Origin: Prevotella sp.
GTDB lineage: Bacteria > Bacteroidota > Bacteroidia > Bacteroidales > Bacteroidaceae
Direction of reading: 5' to 3'
NCBI GenBank assembly: GCA_017561825.1
Contig: JAFZBK010000056.1
Location: 1-64,000 of the forward strand
DNA length: 64,000 nt
The notes beneath the pieces are model-generated. The model worked only from the letters and a program-made list of their open reading frames with translations, did no database searches and was not told the DNA's origin. The stretch's first letter is position 1. The number at the start of each line of letters is the position of its first letter. Position numbers and translations under genes: made by a program. Below are positions 44,385-52,561 of this stretch, piece after piece.

Positions 44385-44963
44385 CTAATATGGAATGGGA
44401 CGATAATTCCGATTCATGTATGGAGCAACAAGTAATTGTTGGAACACCTGTTTAGTGATGGTATAGTCCATATAATCAAGAGGCTCGATAATAGCACCAC
44501 TCATTTTTGAGATAGCATCGACTTCGGACTCTCCACATAGCCTGAACGCGATAAAATATAGGACACTCATGTCATTGAGAAGCTCAAAGATATATGAGAA
44601 TTCTATTTCTTCAAGAGCCTGTGGATCCGTTTCTGCTCGTGTCGCCAAGTTCTCAAGTCTTACCGTGCAAACAGTACCAACTTCCTCATGGGGTTTTGTT
44701 GTCATCCATCTTATCAAGTTTGAATGAACTTCAGTAGCGGCCATCTGACCATAAAACCTATGAACACCCCTGGCTGCTTCTGTAAAATCATCATACTCTG
44801 GCAGCTCGTTTCTGGTGAATGCCTCAAAAACAAATTTCGTGCTATAAGCTCTATACATGATGTTTAGAACTATTTTATAAGGATATTCCCGAGGGGCATA
44901 TTTGTTTCTCCAATTAACAATATTGCCTATTGCTTCGTTAAGTGGTGGCCTTAAATCAATCAT
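44385..44963 (-). CDS. hypothetical protein upstream of the DarT-like gene
   Basis: A 192-residue, mainly alpha-helical soluble protein. Distinctive segments are WRNKYAPREYPYKIVLNIMY, GVHRFYGQMAATEVHSNLIR and EIEFSYIFELLNDMSVLYFI. I recognise no family and see no catalytic motif. It ends 6 nt before the DarT-like fusion, so it is tightly coupled to it and is a candidate partner or inhibitor. That role is inferred from spacing only. Confidence 0.45.
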   Translation of the reverse strand: MIDLRPPLNEAIGNIVNWRNKYAPREYPYKIVLNIMYRAYSTKFVFEAFTRNELPEYDDFTEAARGVHRFYGQMAATEVHSNLIRWMTTKPHEEVGTVCTVRLENLATRAETDPQALEEIEFSYIFELLNDMSVLYFIAFRLCGESEVDAISKMSGAIIEPLDYMDYTITKQVFQQLLVAPYMNRNYRPIPY

Positions 44964-45010
44964 ATTTAATTCTATTTAAATAATTCTATAGCTCGTTCAG
45001 GAAAAAACAC

Positions 45011-46171
45011 CTAAATATCAAGTTGTTTGACTATATCATCATATACACCAAAAAGGTACTTTTCCCCGATAGAAAAAGAATCCTTTTGTATGGCATATTC
45101 ACTATTATTATACACATTTTGGAAGTCTGCCACATCTTCTGCTGATGGTATATGATATGGAAGAGTTGTGTCTATGATAAATAATCCCTGATTCTCATTA
45201 TAGAATTTCTTCAGAAGAAACTTCATTATTGGTAATCTGTTGGACATAGCCCTATCAAGTCGTCTATAGGGAGCAGATGGAGTCAATGCCCCCAAACCAG
45301 TTAACTCGGCGTCTGAGTTGACCCTATATAATTCATCTCCTAAAGTACGAGGTTTCTTCATTAACAATGTGAATAGTGCAGGTAGCGCATAAGTGTTGCC
45401 AGTGTTCTTGAAATCCTTAACGATACAATAGAAAGCATTTTGGGCAGCAATCTCATTTACCTGAAAATCACCATTATTAAAATACATGGCCATTTTTATA
45501 AAAGCCAAGCCAATACACTGTCCTTCTTCAGCAGCGATGGTTTTTAATTTATAGCTATTATATCCATGCACTTTGTTGTACAGCTCAATAATACTATTCT
45601 GGAATCCTGTAGCATCTCCCTGAATAAACGCCATGTTAGCATTGCCTGCAATTGCTTTCATCTGATTGGAGAAGCTGTCATTCTCGTCAACAAAAAGTCG
45701 AAGGTTCGAGAAAGGCATCTCATAAATAGTAGCATTCTCAAATGCTTCTTCAAGCCGACTTTTATCTTCGCTTTTACATTTTCTCTCTGACGCTCTTCTT
45801 CCCTCACGTGCTTCCTTAGCTTTTATCTCTCGTTCCTTTTGAGCTTTTAGCTCTCGCTCCTTTCTTTCCTTTTCCATCCTGCGTTCTCTATAGGATTCGT
45901 ATTTATCAATCTCCAATTCCACAAGATATTTAGTTCCATTTATGAGAGAACTTTTAAACATCGTTTCGTCAATAGTCAAAGTATTTCCTGATGTCGTGTC
46001 TTGAACTTGTTTGGCTAACGGACTATCTTTTGACAAAATGAATTGAGTATCGTTGGAAGAAAAAAACAGAGTTACAAAGAAATCTCTTTCCTTGCGAGCT
46101 ATTACCCTCAGGACTTCTTGATACTTCCCGTATTTAACAGTAGATGTGCTTATTACACTATACTTTCCCAT
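45011..46171 (-). CDS. hypothetical protein with charged coiled coil
   Basis: A 386-residue protein. Residues 1-105 are a beta-rich domain with a VSLF-type start (YSVISTSTVKYGKYQEVLRV). Residues about 110-160 are a highly charged coiled coil (RRMEKERKERELKAQKERE). Residues 160-386 are helical with SEL1/TPR-like spacing (QCIGLAFIKMAMYFNNGDF). No known family. It starts 11 nt after the 154-residue protein and precedes the 192-residue gene, within the same operon as the DarT-like protein. Confidence 0.45.
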   Translation of the reverse strand: MGKYSVISTSTVKYGKYQEVLRVIARKERDFFVTLFFSSNDTQFILSKDSPLAKQVQDTTSGNTLTIDETMFKSSLINGTKYLVELEIDKYESYRERRMEKERKERELKAQKEREIKAKEAREGRRASERKCKSEDKSRLEEAFENATIYEMPFSNLRLFVDENDSFSNQMKAIAGNANMAFIQGDATGFQNSIIELYNKVHGYNSYKLKTIAAEEGQCIGLAFIKMAMYFNNGDFQVNEIAAQNAFYCIVKDFKNTGNTYALPALFTLLMKKPRTLGDELYRVNSDAELTGLGALTPSAPYRRLDRAMSNRLPIMKFLLKKFYNENQGLFIIDTTLPYHIPSAEDVADFQNVYNNSEYAIQKDSFSIGEKYLFGVYDDIVKQLDI

Positions 46172-46182
46172 GTGTTTTGCTT

Positions 46183-46647
46183 TTAATAAAATTCAATAAG
46201 TCTGTCAGGATTGCCAAAAGTGAAAGAAACTTTAGCGACATTGTGATTTATTGTAAATACACTAGCAACTATCGGTTCATTGGAATCGTAATATTTATGA
46301 TTTCTCGTATAACCCAGCATAGAGGACAGCATATATAACGAAGCGTTTTGAACATTTGTTTGTTCAGCAGCAATATAGAATAAAATCCTTTCCCCTGAAG
46401 TGGTAGCTCTATCGAACTTTACTTGGGAAACAATTTTCTTTGACATGGGATTTCCTTCTAAGAACACGTCAATGCTAACTTTTCGGTTCAGTAAACTGCC
46501 TTTGTTGTACTTGAAACGGATGTTAAAATGAACTTCTCCGGATGCAACCATCCTTCCAGCTTCCCATTCTTCATATCTGTCAACAGGAAAGTGAAATTCT
46601 TGAAAAGAAAAGTCTTGGAACATGGGCCAGTTGTCAAATTGTGCCAT
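46183..46647 (-). CDS. beta-domain protein, paralogue of the next gene's N-terminus
   Basis: A 154-residue, beta-rich soluble protein. It starts FSFQEFHFPVDRYEEWEAGR and ends VSFTFGNPDRLIEFY. The N-terminal 150 residues of the upstream 499-residue protein have the same frame: FSFQTTRYEEWMNGHCIGNG at the start and RFTMLNPIRVIEFYG at the end. The two genes are adjacent (27 nt) and probably arose by duplication, with this one a free-standing copy of the domain. Function unknown. Confidence 0.5.
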   Translation of the reverse strand: MAQFDNWPMFQDFSFQEFHFPVDRYEEWEAGRMVASGEVHFNIRFKYNKGSLLNRKVSIDVFLEGNPMSKKIVSQVKFDRATTSGERILFYIAAEQTNVQNASLYMLSSMLGYTRNHKYYDSNEPIVASVFTINHNVAKVSFTFGNPDRLIEFY

Positions 46648-46674
46648 AATTGTAAGTTTTAAATTATTGATATT

Positions 46675-48174
46675 TTATTTCCTTTCTTCAATTAAGTCAT
46701 TAGGGCTTGTATATCGATATTCAATCCGTACATTACGATCAAACATATGTAAGTCGCAATGAGTTATTCGACCATTAGCATAATGAATAAAAAATCCATA
46801 TGTGCTATAATCCAGTGGCTGCCATCCAAACAGCGACCATGCAAGCAATGGATATCCTCGCAATTCAATGAAACTATCTGTAATTTGGATGAGCCTCATT
46901 GGTTTAGCAGACATTTGCGCATAAGCAGTATCATTGTTAAAGATTTTTACGACATAGCCATCTCCGGGCTTTATCTTGTATCCCTCGCATCCGTTCTTGT
47001 TTGCCTCTACAACTATTGTCCTAAGGCATTTCTGCAGTCCCAATACAGGAGATTCATACTCATACCTTTGGTGCTCATTGGATTTGAAAACAAAGACATC
47101 TGGTAGTTCGACAGTAATAGAGCTGCTTTCGTATGTCTGAAGGCTGCATCCTGAATGTTTTATAAAAATGGCAGGAATGTTAGGATTAATAAATGCTGAA
47201 TCCTGAGCTATCACACCATCCCTATGATGCTCGTTTTTCTCGATGGAGTCTATAATACTCGTATCAATATTGCAGGGATTTACAATACTGGAGTTATTGG
47301 ACAATATTACTTGGGGATAATTATTTTCTATATCGGTTATCACTCTTTTCAAATCATCTGCTCCAAGAATCTCTGGTGGCAGATTCTCAAAAATAGATTC
47401 TGAAAGTGCAGCATTAACCTTGACCAGGCCTTCTTTTGCTACAGAATAAGCTTGTTCAATATTGCAAATCTTCAAGTTACATATAGATATAAAGAAACAA
47501 ACCTTCGGTAGTAACAAGTGGGTTCTTCCATCATTAAAAGTCTGCTCAATAAGCAACTTATATACTTCAATAAACAATTTCAGTGATTCAACAACACCTC
47601 TTATCTCATTTGGTGTCGAAGCATCGCCATAAAGTTCGAAATGTTTTACAGCGGCTTTCATTAATTCGTCAGCATCATATCTGTATGTTGCTTTGAGATT
47701 TGTAATTATCGATGCAGCTGTTTTTACCTTGCCAGATTCTTTATATGCGTGTCTGCTGGGTTGTCCTATCTCAACAACGTTACCATAGAATTCAATAACC
47801 CTTATTGGATTCAACATGGTAAAACGAATTCCAGAAATTGTTGACCCAGTTCTGAAGAGTTGGCATTCTACAGGCTCGTTAGGTTCAGGCGAAAAGGACT
47901 CATGAGAATAAATGATACGATCCAAAACCAATTCGGTAGTTTCATCAGAAAATTCAAAGACTGAATAATTGTTGATCTCTAGATTCCCTATGTCTGAATT
48001 ATAAAAACGGATATCATTTTTGCTTGCTTCAGCAACTATTTCGGTTGATAGGTTTCCATTACCGATGCAATGCCCATTCATCCACTCTTCATAACGAGTT
48101 GTTTGGAAAGAGAAATTGTTCTTATAAAAAACCATCGATCTCTTTGTATGTTCTAACACGTTCCTGTTAAACAA
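46675..48174 (-). CDS. first gene of the island operon, multi-domain hypothetical
   Basis: A 499-residue soluble protein. Residues 1-150 are the beta domain shared with the next gene. Residues 150-290 are helical, with repeated leucine-rich segments (GVVESLKLFIEVYKLLIEQT). Residues 290-499 are a second beta-rich part ending in NVRIEYRYTSPNDLIEERK, which again resembles the end of the shared domain. No catalytic motif is seen. The promoter has -7 TATATTTG at 48279-48272, preceded by the palindrome CACAAGGCTTGTG, the same arrangement as upstream of the ADP-ribosylglycohydrolase gene. Confidence 0.5.
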   Translation of the reverse strand: MFNRNVLEHTKRSMVFYKNNFSFQTTRYEEWMNGHCIGNGNLSTEIVAEASKNDIRFYNSDIGNLEINNYSVFEFSDETTELVLDRIIYSHESFSPEPNEPVECQLFRTGSTISGIRFTMLNPIRVIEFYGNVVEIGQPSRHAYKESGKVKTAASIITNLKATYRYDADELMKAAVKHFELYGDASTPNEIRGVVESLKLFIEVYKLLIEQTFNDGRTHLLLPKVCFFISICNLKICNIEQAYSVAKEGLVKVNAALSESIFENLPPEILGADDLKRVITDIENNYPQVILSNNSSIVNPCNIDTSIIDSIEKNEHHRDGVIAQDSAFINPNIPAIFIKHSGCSLQTYESSSITVELPDVFVFKSNEHQRYEYESPVLGLQKCLRTIVVEANKNGCEGYKIKPGDGYVVKIFNNDTAYAQMSAKPMRLIQITDSFIELRGYPLLAWSLFGWQPLDYSTYGFFIHYANGRITHCDLHMFDRNVRIEYRYTSPNDLIEERK

Positions 48175-48271
48175 TTATTATATCTTGTATTCAATCTCCT
48201 AAGTAGTAGAGGTACGTTTCCGTCATATATTAACTCTTTTCCCCTCATTAGTTATTCATAAAAACATAGGG

Positions 48272-48339
48272 CAAATATAGCGTTTTTTCTCTTTATTTCC
48301 AAGTATTTAGCAGAAAAACACGATTTCACAAGGCTTGTG
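48272..48339 (-). promoter_or_regulatory. promoter cassette with CACAAGGCTTGTG palindrome, copy 3
   Basis: On the minus strand, the perfect 13-bp palindrome (48339-48327) is followed 47 bp later by the -7 box TATATTTG (48279-48272). Spacing and intervening sequence resemble the cassette at 49219-49286. It drives the 499-residue gene and the operon behind it. Confidence 0.6.
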
Positions 48340-48341
48340 GA

Positions 48342-49163
48342 CTATTCTTTCTTATTCACCACCTCATCAAACCGCTCGCTCACTTCCACCATCCAGTCGG
48401 GTAGTTTCTTCATGGCCTGGTAGATGAGGGCATCAGGCATCTTTTTGTAATAGGCGTAGGCCATGGGGCCAGCGATGGCGGCCAAGGTGTCTGCATCACC
48501 ACCTAAGGAGATGGCGAGTTTGATGCAATCGACATAGTCTGAGGATTCCAAGAAACAGATGATGGCCGGACCAACGGAACCAGCACAAGTGGAGTTGAAA
48601 GAATAGTCATCATGGAATTCCGCGTATTGCTTTCCAGCCCAATCAGGATAGTACTTGTTGAGGATCTGCTCCCTGATGAAATCCTTGCCCTTTTCATTCT
48701 TTAAGTGGAAAATGGCGAGGGCGGTAGCAACAGCGCCTTTGATGCCTTCGGGATGGTTATGGGTGGGGGCAGCTGTCTCCGTTGCCATTCGGATACATTC
48801 CTCTTCGGTTTGTGCGAGCCATCCTGCAGAGGAGCACCGCATGGCTGAGCCGTTTCCCAGACTGCGATAGGGCTGAGGATTATGACTGGCCATCCATAGC
48901 TTGAACCTGCCCCCGAATCCAGCATGACGGTGTTCGTTGGCGCATTTCCAAAGATTCATCGACATGTCGAGATGATCTATGAATGCTTCCGCACAGGCGA
49001 AGGTCAGCACAGTATCATCTGTGAAATGTGCTCTGGAGCTGAACAGTTTCACCTTATCATAATCCTTGATTCTATGTGAATGTCCTTCATAGGCGCTGCC
49101 AGCGATGTCGCCTATCGCTTCACTGATCAGATAATGCTTCATATATGATTCCTCCATGTTCAT
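48342..49163 (-). CDS. ADP-ribosylglycohydrolase family protein
   Basis: A 273-residue DraG/ARH-type hydrolase with both metal-binding clusters: HFTDDTVLT (D49, D50) and SLGGDADTLAAIAGP (D223, D225). GSAMRCSSAGWLA and PTHNHPEGIKGA are further family blocks. These enzymes remove ADP-ribose from arginine, serine or DNA adducts, or cleave free ADP-ribosyl compounds. The ATG at 49142 follows a good GGAGGAA site and may be the true start rather than 49163. It has the same promoter cassette as the island operon, so it may erase modifications made by the DarT-like protein; that link is inference. Confidence 0.88.
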   Translation of the reverse strand: MNMEESYMKHYLISEAIGDIAGSAYEGHSHRIKDYDKVKLFSSRAHFTDDTVLTFACAEAFIDHLDMSMNLWKCANEHRHAGFGGRFKLWMASHNPQPYRSLGNGSAMRCSSAGWLAQTEEECIRMATETAAPTHNHPEGIKGAVATALAIFHLKNEKGKDFIREQILNKYYPDWAGKQYAEFHDDYSFNSTCAGSVGPAIICFLESSDYVDCIKLAISLGGDADTLAAIAGPMAYAYYKKMPDALIYQAMKKLPDWMVEVSERFDEVVNKKE

Positions 49164-49218
49164 TGTTTGTTGGCGGTAATTCCCTTTACTTGTTCATAGG
49201 TTGTTCTAAACGATAGCG

Positions 49219-49286
49219 CAAATATAGCAATTATTCTAATAACTTCCAAGTGTTTGGTGGAAAAACATGATTTCACAAGGCTTGTG
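49219..49286 (-). promoter_or_regulatory. promoter cassette with CACAAGGCTTGTG palindrome, copy 4
   Basis: The perfect palindrome at 49286-49274 is followed 47 bp later by the -7 box TATATTTG (49226-49219) of the ADP-ribosylglycohydrolase gene. The spacing is identical to the cassette at 48272-48339. A decayed second copy, with TAAATTTG at 49303-49296, lies directly upstream. Confidence 0.6.
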
Positions 49287-49289
49287 GAT

Positions 49290-49600
49290 TAAGCGCAAAT
49301 TTAGCGATTATTTCAATAACTTCCAAGTGATTTGTGAAAAAAGATAAGGACGTGTGTTTCACGAGGCAAAAAATGGGATTTGTGGATGCGCCTTAATGAG
49401 AGAAGGAGCCACCCCCATCCCCAATGGCGCACGCGCCTAAAACATTAAACATAAACATTGAACTTTTGGAGCAGTGAGAGCCAACATGCTCGTATGATTG
49501 GCCGAGTCGTGACAAAAGTCAATGAAGTTAACATTAAAAAACCGCACCGACCATTCGGTCTGCGCGGCAATCTCCTTCTCGTTTCTACTCAATATTGAGC
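49290..49600. other. intergenic region between Fic and ADP-ribosylglycohydrolase genes
   Basis: No gene. The right part holds the decayed duplicate of the palindrome promoter cassette (49290-49380). The remainder contains an inverted-repeat-like segment around CCGACCATTCGGTC at 49549-49562, possibly the Fic gene terminator. Confidence 0.4.
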
Positions 49601-49601
49601 G

Positions 49602-50690
49602 CTACTTGTCTTTCTCAATTATTTCCCAGTGGCCACCCTTGTCAGGTCCAACACGGCGAATAAGACCATTCTTTTGCATCTGTTTTAATTGCCATTTGAT
49701 GCCATCTGGCGTTATTCCACACAACTCCGCTAACTTCTTCCTATTAATAGAAGCATCTTTCTCTATAAAGGTTAATATTTTCTGGGTAGTTTTCTGGGTA
49801 GTTTTCTGGGTAGTTTCTAGCCGTTTATCTTTCCCCTGGTCACTTGTTCGGTTCACTTCTGCCCCATCTATCAGCATATATCTGTTTTTCAGTTCATTGG
49901 TTTCACCCAATAATAGATTGCGGAAGAAGCGTACCAAGAACAGCGGTTCATAACTGATATTCTTGGCCAGATTACGATAGCTGGCACGCACCAGCGCATT
50001 ACGGAAGTACCATGAGTGGCGCTCGAACATGTCGTTGTTTACTTGGAATCCCTGTGAGCGCAGATACTTAATGGTGAAAACGGCTGTTGTACGTGTGTTT
50101 CCTTCACAAAAGGGATGTATCTGCCATAGACCAGCTACAAAATTTGCCAGATGCTCTACCATTTGCTCTTTGCTCAAAAGTGAATAGTTGAACTGGCGTT
50201 CTTGTTCCAGATCGTATTCTATAGCCATACGCAAATCTTGCCAACGGGCATAGAGAACACTATCACCATGTAATACCCATTCCTTTTTAGAGATATCGTA
50301 ATTGCGGAAACGTCCAGCATGTTTGAATACTCCTTCAAAGATTGCGCGATGAATAGCTGCAAGTCCAGCCACGCTATAGGTGAAAGCATCTGTCTGAAGC
50401 AATTTGGAGATATTACCCGAAACACGATCAGCCTCTTCTTTGTCAGCATCGTCATCATCGTGAGCAGTTTTCTTGATATAGTACTGCTTCAACATTTCCC
50501 TTGCCTCGTCGATGGTTATTTCTCCCTCAATATTCTTAATGGCAGTGTCTTGTAGATACTCTGAGGTTTTAAGTCCATCAACAGCCTGCAATCCTATAGC
50601 CACACGCCATGCTTCAGCACGCTCACGTTTTTGTGGCTCGCCGTGACGGATGTATTCATCGAAGTTGATATATAGTTCTTTCTCACCCAT
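49602..50690 (-). CDS. Fic family protein with C-terminal winged helix
   Basis: A 362-residue Fic protein. The Fic motif is HPFCEGNTRTT (H192 to R200); HxFxxGN and the arginine are present, with T in place of the second G of GNGR, which may alter nucleotide use. An N-terminal IKNIEGEITIDEA helix carries an E55-G56 that could be the inhibitory glutamate. The C-terminus has a winged helix (ASINRKKLAELCGITPDGIK) preceded by a short TTQK tandem repeat. Fic proteins usually AMPylate target proteins. The -7 box TATCTTTG lies at 50727-50720. It is monocistronic. Toxin or regulator role unproven. Confidence 0.82.
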   Translation of the reverse strand: MGEKELYINFDEYIRHGEPQKRERAEAWRVAIGLQAVDGLKTSEYLQDTAIKNIEGEITIDEAREMLKQYYIKKTAHDDDDADKEEADRVSGNISKLLQTDAFTYSVAGLAAIHRAIFEGVFKHAGRFRNYDISKKEWVLHGDSVLYARWQDLRMAIEYDLEQERQFNYSLLSKEQMVEHLANFVAGLWQIHPFCEGNTRTTAVFTIKYLRSQGFQVNNDMFERHSWYFRNALVRASYRNLAKNISYEPLFLVRFFRNLLLGETNELKNRYMLIDGAEVNRTSDQGKDKRLETTQKTTQKTTQKILTFIEKDASINRKKLAELCGITPDGIKWQLKQMQKNGLIRRVGPDKGGHWEIIEKDK

Positions 50691-50987
50691 ATCTCATTTG
50701 TTTCCTCGCCAATTGATGGCAAAGATACGAATAAACGAATACAATACAAAAGAAAAACGGATTTTTCTTTTTATTGTTGAGTGGGAGTCTCTTCGGCGAA
50801 GCCAATATTACTCCGCTAAGTCCTTTAACTATCTATATATCAGAAATATGATGGCGGAGTAATCCTTTCTTTCAGAGGTGAATAAAGCCTCCAAGCGTGT
50901 CGAATGTAAGCGCCACAATTCCTCCACCATCATCTTCTTTGTTTACAGAGAATTAGAGAGTTTAGCGGAGAAATATTCAAGGAAGAA

Positions 50988-51097
50988 AATAGGCTGCTTG
51001 AGCATAGAAACTAGGCTACTTTCCCATAGCAACTAGGCTGATTACCACCTCAAACTAGGCCACTTGTGCATAGCAACTAGGCTTCTTACTCGACATT
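50988..51097 (+). repeat. 22-bp tandem repeat, five units
   Basis: Imperfect units begin at 50988, 51010, 51032, 51054 and 51076. Each is 22 bp and starts A(C/A)TAGGC; units 1, 2 and 4 share a GCATAG/CCATAGCA end. The period is not a multiple of three and no ORF spans it, so it is not a protein repeat. Confidence 0.75.
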
Positions 51098-51200
51098 CCC
51101 ACGTTGGGAACAATAACTCGTTTATGCCACTTTCCAGCATAGACTATGGCACTTTAGATTATTTAACGCTTTAGGCCAAATTTGACAATTTTGCGTTTTT

Positions 51201-51448
51201 AACCCACAAACCCACCTAATGTGCCTGAAACGCCCATAAACAGAGGGGAAAATGACAGGTGGGTTGGATGCTTTCAACCCACCTTGAACCCACCTGTTTT
51301 GTCATTTTGTGTTAAGGATCTGATGAATTTCTAATGAGCGATGAGGGGGATTGGAGGTGGGTTGGAGGTTGGTTAAACCATGTCAACCCACCTCGCTGAA
51401 ACGCTTTGCATATCGATGTTTCAAGAGTTTTAGGTGGGTTGGTGGGTT
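51201..51448 (+). repeat. cluster of GGTGGGTT / AACCCACC octamers
   Basis: The octamer occurs at 51258, 51276, 51287, 51356, 51385, 51433 and 51441 in either orientation, with a related AACCCACAAACCCACC at 51201. Arms at 51249-51265 and 51287-51308 form a long inverted repeat around AATGACAGGTGGGTT. Clustered short sites of this kind resemble iterons or repressor sites. Confidence 0.65.
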
Positions 51449-51583
51449 AAATCAATTGAAAATTGAAAATTGATAATTGATAATAGATAATAGATTAATT
51501 AAGCTATTCTCCTTCCTCCTAAAAATATGTATGGCTATGCATGATTTTGAATATAAATACAGGGCGTATCATTCGCTTGGAGA

Positions 51584-51618
51584 GAGAACGTCATTCTCGG
51601 GGAGAGAGTGACGTTCTC
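51584..51618. repeat. inverted repeat GAGAACGTCA / TGACGTTCTC
   Basis: Perfect 10-bp arms (51584-51593 and 51609-51618) with a 15-bp centre, followed by two related GACGTTTTC/GTCGTTTTTGAGAA half-sites to 51660. Gene-free context between Fic and the RloAB pair. Confidence 0.5.
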
Positions 51619-51704
51619 ACTCCCTCCAGATGACGTTTTCGCTCAATGTCGTTTTTGAGAATGCATAAGTATGCAAATGGTAAGGGGATGTGATTTGTTG
51701 AGAG

Positions 51705-51737
51705 CCAACAAAAAATCCCAACCTATGGCTGGGATTT
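51705..51737. repeat. duplicated terminator flanking RloAB, left copy
   Basis: CCAACAAAAAATCCCA-n-TGGGATTT hairpin, 33 bp. It recurs with a single inserted A at 54100-54133 beyond the other end of the RloAB operon, same orientation. Confidence 0.65.
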
Positions 51738-51934
51738 ATGAAAGCAGGTTCTTACTTGATGCAAGCGGTAAAGCCGAGCTGATAAGAAGAAATCTCCAAG
51801 TGTTTTTCAACTGTCAACACGCTCTTTGTAATTTGCAAATATGAAATTTGTGTTCAAAACAGACGGAATTTACAAGCAAAATTGATATAAATTGCAAAAT
51901 TGCATATTGCAAAATTGCAATTTACTTGTTTATA

Positions 51935-52561
51935 TCACCCTATAAACTGTAGAAGTTGTTCAACAAGTTGATGTACGGTAGTTGACGACTCTTCCTTTGC
52001 AGGATTACCACCGTCAAACGTCTTAAGGACATTTTTTGCATTATCTATCGCAATATGAGTTCTTGGATAAATGACATTGAAGACCTTCACAGAATCGCCC
52101 TTTGCTTTGCCATATTTGAAACCGAGCAGATGGGTAAGCATCTCGGCATAACGGTTTCTATGTATGGCTCCTTGATAAAGGTTGAAATGTAATAGAAACC
52201 AAAATTCAAACGCTTGATTGCTATACGCCACATGAAAGCCATTAGCCTGAGCTATCTGTATAGCAGCATTGAAGTCGCTGTCAGAAAAGTCGTCCTTATC
52301 GAATACGACCCAGCATTGATCATAATTCCGGTTTCTTCTCTTCTCAATGTCTCTGATGGCTATTGCTTCCTTCACTAACGATATGGTGTTCATGCCCTTA
52401 CCGATAGCTTTCACATTCGCAGATGTCAGTCGGAAAGAGTTGAAGTATTCAGGTTCTGTTACCTCTCCTTCACAGACAATAAGGAAGGTCTGTTTTACGA
52501 GTTTTAGGCTGCTTGTTCTTTTGAGCGTCCGCTCAATCTTGGGGTTCTGCCTGCGTGCCAT
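51935..52561 (-). CDS. RloB-like protein (TOPRIM-type)
   Basis: A 208-residue RloB family protein. FLIVCEGEVTEPEYFNSFRL supplies the TOPRIM-like glutamate, and CWVVFDKDDFSDSDFNAAIQ the DxD acidic site. AFEFWFLLHFNLYQG is a further family block. It is encoded directly after an AAA ATPase with a 1-nt overlap (TAATG). RloA/RloB-type ATPase-nuclease pairs, like the OLD and PARIS systems, are found in defence islands and probably cleave nucleic acid on phage infection. Activity is inferred. Confidence 0.82.
   Translation of the reverse strand: MARRQNPKIERTLKRTSSLKLVKQTFLIVCEGEVTEPEYFNSFRLTSANVKAIGKGMNTISLVKEAIAIRDIEKRRNRNYDQCWVVFDKDDFSDSDFNAAIQIAQANGFHVAYSNQAFEFWFLLHFNLYQGAIHRNRYAEMLTHLLGFKYGKAKGDSVKVFNVIYPRTHIAIDNAKNVLKTFDGGNPAKEESSTTVHQLVEQLLQFIG

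Noticed and set aside
50988..51097. CRISPR array
   Set aside because: The 22-bp units are directly tandem with no variable spacers, and no cas gene is in the window.
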